Assembly (NCBI GenBank): GCA_002049785.1
Contig: MUKB01000051.1
Location: 1-8,289, forward strand
Source of the DNA: Caldifarciminota bacterium 4484_100
GTDB lineage: Bacteria > Hydrothermota > Tepidihabitantia > SM23-42
Direction of reading: 5' to 3'
Length of the DNA: 8,289 nt
Part shown: positions 6,364 through 8,289 of the stretch, piece after piece
How positions within the stretch are numbered: the stretch's first letter is position 1
How the letters are laid out: the number at the start of each line of letters is the position of its first letter
The notes under the pieces: model-generated
Database searches by the model: none
The model's input: the letters and a program-made list of their open reading frames with translations, nothing else
What the model was told of the DNA's origin: nothing
Program-made: the position numbers and the translations under genes

Positions 6364-8064
6364 ATGAAGAAATTAGTGGTTTCAATGATCCTGCTTTTTG
6401 TGGTGCCAATGCTGGTTGGCAGTGAATTGAGTTTATCGCCATCCAGAATGGCATTACATAATCGTGTGATTCCTGAGAAAGATATTCCGAAAATTCTTAA
6501 TCGAGCTCAGGATACCCTGACATTTTGTGATATGACGCCATATAATGCAATTGGACTCCAAAGCGGTGGAACCTTTGAGTTTGCGGCACGGTTTACTCCG
6601 ACTGAACTTGGACCTTATGCCGGCTGGAATATTATTGCCATTGTATTCCACCACTGGGATGCCTCAGCCTTAGATAATGTGGTAAAAGTATATGACAATG
6701 GGACACCCACCCAACCCGGACCGTTGATTACACAAGAACCATATACAAATAGTACACCGGGATGGGTTAGGATTGACCTTACAAGTCCGGTACCGATAAG
6801 TGGCAGTGGAGATCTCTGGTGTTCGATAGAAGTTACGCACCAAGCGGGTGAGTATCCAGCCTCGGTTGATGGAGGACCAATAGTTTCCGGAAAAGGAGGT
6901 TGGATATATCTCGGTGGGAGCTGGAGTGAAATAAGTAACTATGGTTTTGATAACAACTGGTGTATTCTGGCAATCGTTTCCGATGTTGTTGCTCAGCATG
7001 ATGTGAGCACAATCTCATATGATTCACCCCGTGTAGTTCCTTTGAATACAACATACTCTCCTCTTGCTACGGTCCAGAACTTTGGCCAAAACACAGAAAC
7101 TTTTAATGTTACCTGTTTGATTACCCCTGGAGGATATTCATCCACCAAGACGGTTTCAAATCTAAACCCACTCAGTACCACCCAAGTCACATTCGACCCC
7201 TTCACATTCAGTTCAGGTATCTATGATGTTACAGTCTTCACCCAGTTGGGCGGGGATGAGAATCCCGGTAATGATACAATTACAGCAACGGTTGAGGCGA
7301 CAAATTGGCTCCATTATGATGATGGTGTGGCGAATAATGCCTGGGCCTGGTATTATCCTGATAACGGTTGGGGTGTTCAGTTCCCGGTAGCACAGGATCT
7401 ATTTGTTGATTCAGTTGCAGCCTATATCTGGGATGCATCCTGGCCTTCACCGGGCGGTAATGTTGCGACCTTCAGATTATATGATGGTGCTTCACAGCCG
7501 ACCGGTATTCGTCAGGCCTGGGATGATGTTACTATTGTTCGTGGAGATTGGAATAAATTCGCGTGTGATACTACCATGACATATTATGCAATGGGTGATA
7601 ATATCTATTTCTTCTATATTCAGGCGGATAGTTATCCTAACTGCCCAGCAATTGCAGCTGATACACTCCTTGATGGACCGTCCACAATGTTGTGGTGGTA
7701 TAATGGTCCTTCATCGTTTGGTGTGGGAAATAACGGTAGCGATTGGTTGTTAAGGGTTCATGCAACATCCATAATCGGTGTGGGTGAGTGGCTTCCGGTT
7801 ACACCGGAGCAGACACTGCTGAAGGCATCAGCAATTATTCGAGGTAAAGCAGAGGTTGAATTTATACTTCCGGAGCCGGATTATGTTCAGCTTCTGGTCT
7901 ATGATATAACTGGAAGGTTATGTGCGACCCTCATTTCTGAAGAACTTCCAGCCGGAAAGCAATACTATTCATTCAACCTTAACCTTTCATCCGGGGTTTA
8001 TTTCTACAATTTGAAGACAGAATCCGGGATTAATATCACGAGGAAATTCTTATTATTGGAATAA
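6364..8064 (+). CDS. secreted multi-domain beta protein with T9SS-like C-terminal sorting domain
   Basis: This is an exported protein of unknown function, 566 residues long. Residues 1-20 are a signal peptide (MKK, then a hydrophobic stretch ending MLVGS). Residues about 50-206 form a beta-rich, jelly-roll-like domain ending in NWCILAIVSD. Residues about 213-310 look like a CARDB/Ig-like domain (HDVSTISYDSPR, then GGDENPGNDTITATV). Residues about 314-478 form a second beta-rich domain ending DWLLRVHATS, resembling the end of the first. Residues about 487-566 resemble the type IX secretion type A sorting domain or FlgD-like Ig fold (VQLLVYDITGRL, then SSGVYFYNLKTE and a final RKFLLLE). The beta domains resemble binding or adhesin modules of secreted peptidases, but no catalytic motif is visible. 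The gene stands alone between its own promoter and a terminator. Whether the host has a type IX system cannot be told from here. Confidence 0.85.
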   Translation: MKKLVVSMILLFVVPMLVGSELSLSPSRMALHNRVIPEKDIPKILNRAQDTLTFCDMTPYNAIGLQSGGTFEFAARFTPTELGPYAGWNIIAIVFHHWDASALDNVVKVYDNGTPTQPGPLITQEPYTNSTPGWVRIDLTSPVPISGSGDLWCSIEVTHQAGEYPASVDGGPIVSGKGGWIYLGGSWSEISNYGFDNNWCILAIVSDVVAQHDVSTISYDSPRVVPLNTTYSPLATVQNFGQNTETFNVTCLITPGGYSSTKTVSNLNPLSTTQVTFDPFTFSSGIYDVTVFTQLGGDENPGNDTITATVEATNWLHYDDGVANNAWAWYYPDNGWGVQFPVAQDLFVDSVAAYIWDASWPSPGGNVATFRLYDGASQPTGIRQAWDDVTIVRGDWNKFACDTTMTYYAMGDNIYFFYIQADSYPNCPAIAADTLLDGPSTMLWWYNGPSSFGVGNNGSDWLLRVHATSIIGVGEWLPVTPEQTLLKASAIIRGKAEVEFILPEPDYVQLLVYDITGRLCATLISEELPAGKQYYSFNLNLSSGVYFYNLKTESGINITRKFLLLE

Positions 8065-8078
8065 TCTGTGGAAATTAA

Positions 8079-8112
8079 ACAAGGGGTGGCAGATGCCACC
8101 CCTTGTTTTTTT
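8079..8112 (+). terminator. strong intrinsic terminator
   Basis: ACAAGGGGTGGC (8079-8090) pairs perfectly with GCCACCCCTTGT (8095-8106) over the loop AGAT, giving a GC-rich 12-bp stem. It is followed by a T run through 8112. It starts 14 nt after the stop of the secreted-protein gene and isolates it from the next promoter. Confidence 0.95.
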
Positions 8113-8130
8113 GGCTCTGAAGTATTAATA

Positions 8131-8159
8131 TTGACATTGTTAAATATCATAAATATAAT
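8131..8159 (+). promoter_or_regulatory. perfect-consensus promoter, leaderless type
   Basis: TTGACA (8131-8136) and TATAAT (8154-8159) are separated by 17 bp, the ideal spacing. The ATG at 8165 starts 5 nt after the -10, the same distance as at gcvT, and no Shine-Dalgarno sequence lies between. Transcription would begin on the start codon. Confidence 0.85.
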
Positions 8160-8164
8160 GAATA

Positions 8165-8289
8165 ATGGCTTCAATTATCATCTGTGTTCTTGCACTTTTG
8201 CTCAGAGTTGTATATCTTCTTCAAATAGTATTTAATGATCCTCTGTTCTTTCATCCCATTATGGATGCCCTGTATCACCATAATTGGGC
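8165..8289 (+). CDS. membrane protein, probable family 39-like glycosyltransferase, partial
   Basis: Only the first 41 codons are inside the window; the gene continues past its end. A TAA directly precedes the ATG in frame, so 8165 is the earliest possible start. Residues about 3-24 form a hydrophobic membrane segment (SIIICVLALLLRVVYLLQIV). It is followed by NDPLFFHPIMDALYHHNW, which resembles the first outer loop of GT39/PMT-like or ArnT-like polyprenyl-linked sugar transferases, where an R..Y segment and an acidic residue in such a loop are typical. The assignment is by resemblance of a short stretch only. It has its own promoter and is not part of the upstream transcription unit. Confidence 0.6.
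   Translation, partial: MASIIICVLALLLRVVYLLQIVFNDPLFFHPIMDALYHHNW

Overview
The window looks like a chromosomal segment of a moderately AT-rich bacterium, probably from an uncultured candidate phylum. A WOR-3 (Stahlbacteria)-like lineage is my best guess. It rests on a secreted beta-rich protein with a C-terminal domain resembling type IX secretion sorting domains, a large regulator ending in a SARP/BTAD-like module, a split P-protein glycine cleavage operon, and short AT-rich promoters. This placement is inference from protein style, not a database result.

Layout. Positions 1-511 hold no convincing gene. They contain repeats and hairpins: four tandem 8-bp units, a perfect 9-bp palindrome, a GC-rich run of three hairpins, and an imperfect inverted repeat around them. 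A promoter at 476-503 leads into a large plus-strand regulator (intact frame 679-2562). Its homologous N-terminal helix-turn-helix reaches upstream to about 538 in the same frame without a usual start codon. The only well-placed ATG (512) is in another frame, so the gene is either frameshifted or recoded. On the minus strand, 6200 to 2559 is one operon: gcvT, gcvH, gcvPA, then a ymdB-type metallophosphoesterase. It runs tail to tail into the regulator with a 4-bp overlap. Divergent from gcvT is a gene (6364-8064) for a secreted multi-domain protein, ending at a strong intrinsic terminator. After the terminator a perfect-consensus promoter starts a membrane protein cut off by the window end, probably a family 39-like glycosyltransferase.

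How the genes work together. GcvT, GcvH and GcvPA are three of the four proteins specific to glycine decarboxylation. GcvPB, which carries the PLP lysine, and the lipoamide dehydrogenase must be encoded elsewhere. The YmdB-like protein is co-transcribed but is not a known part of the pathway. No glycine riboswitch is present, and the gcvT transcript appears to have no leader. The secreted protein and the membrane protein form separate transcription units.

The most distinctive feature is promoter placement. For gcvT and the 8165 gene, a consensus -35/-10 pair ends 5 nt before the ATG; for the regulator it ends 8 nt before a candidate ATG. This implies leaderless mRNAs. The secreted-protein gene instead has a leader of about 75 nt with two strong Shine-Dalgarno sequences.
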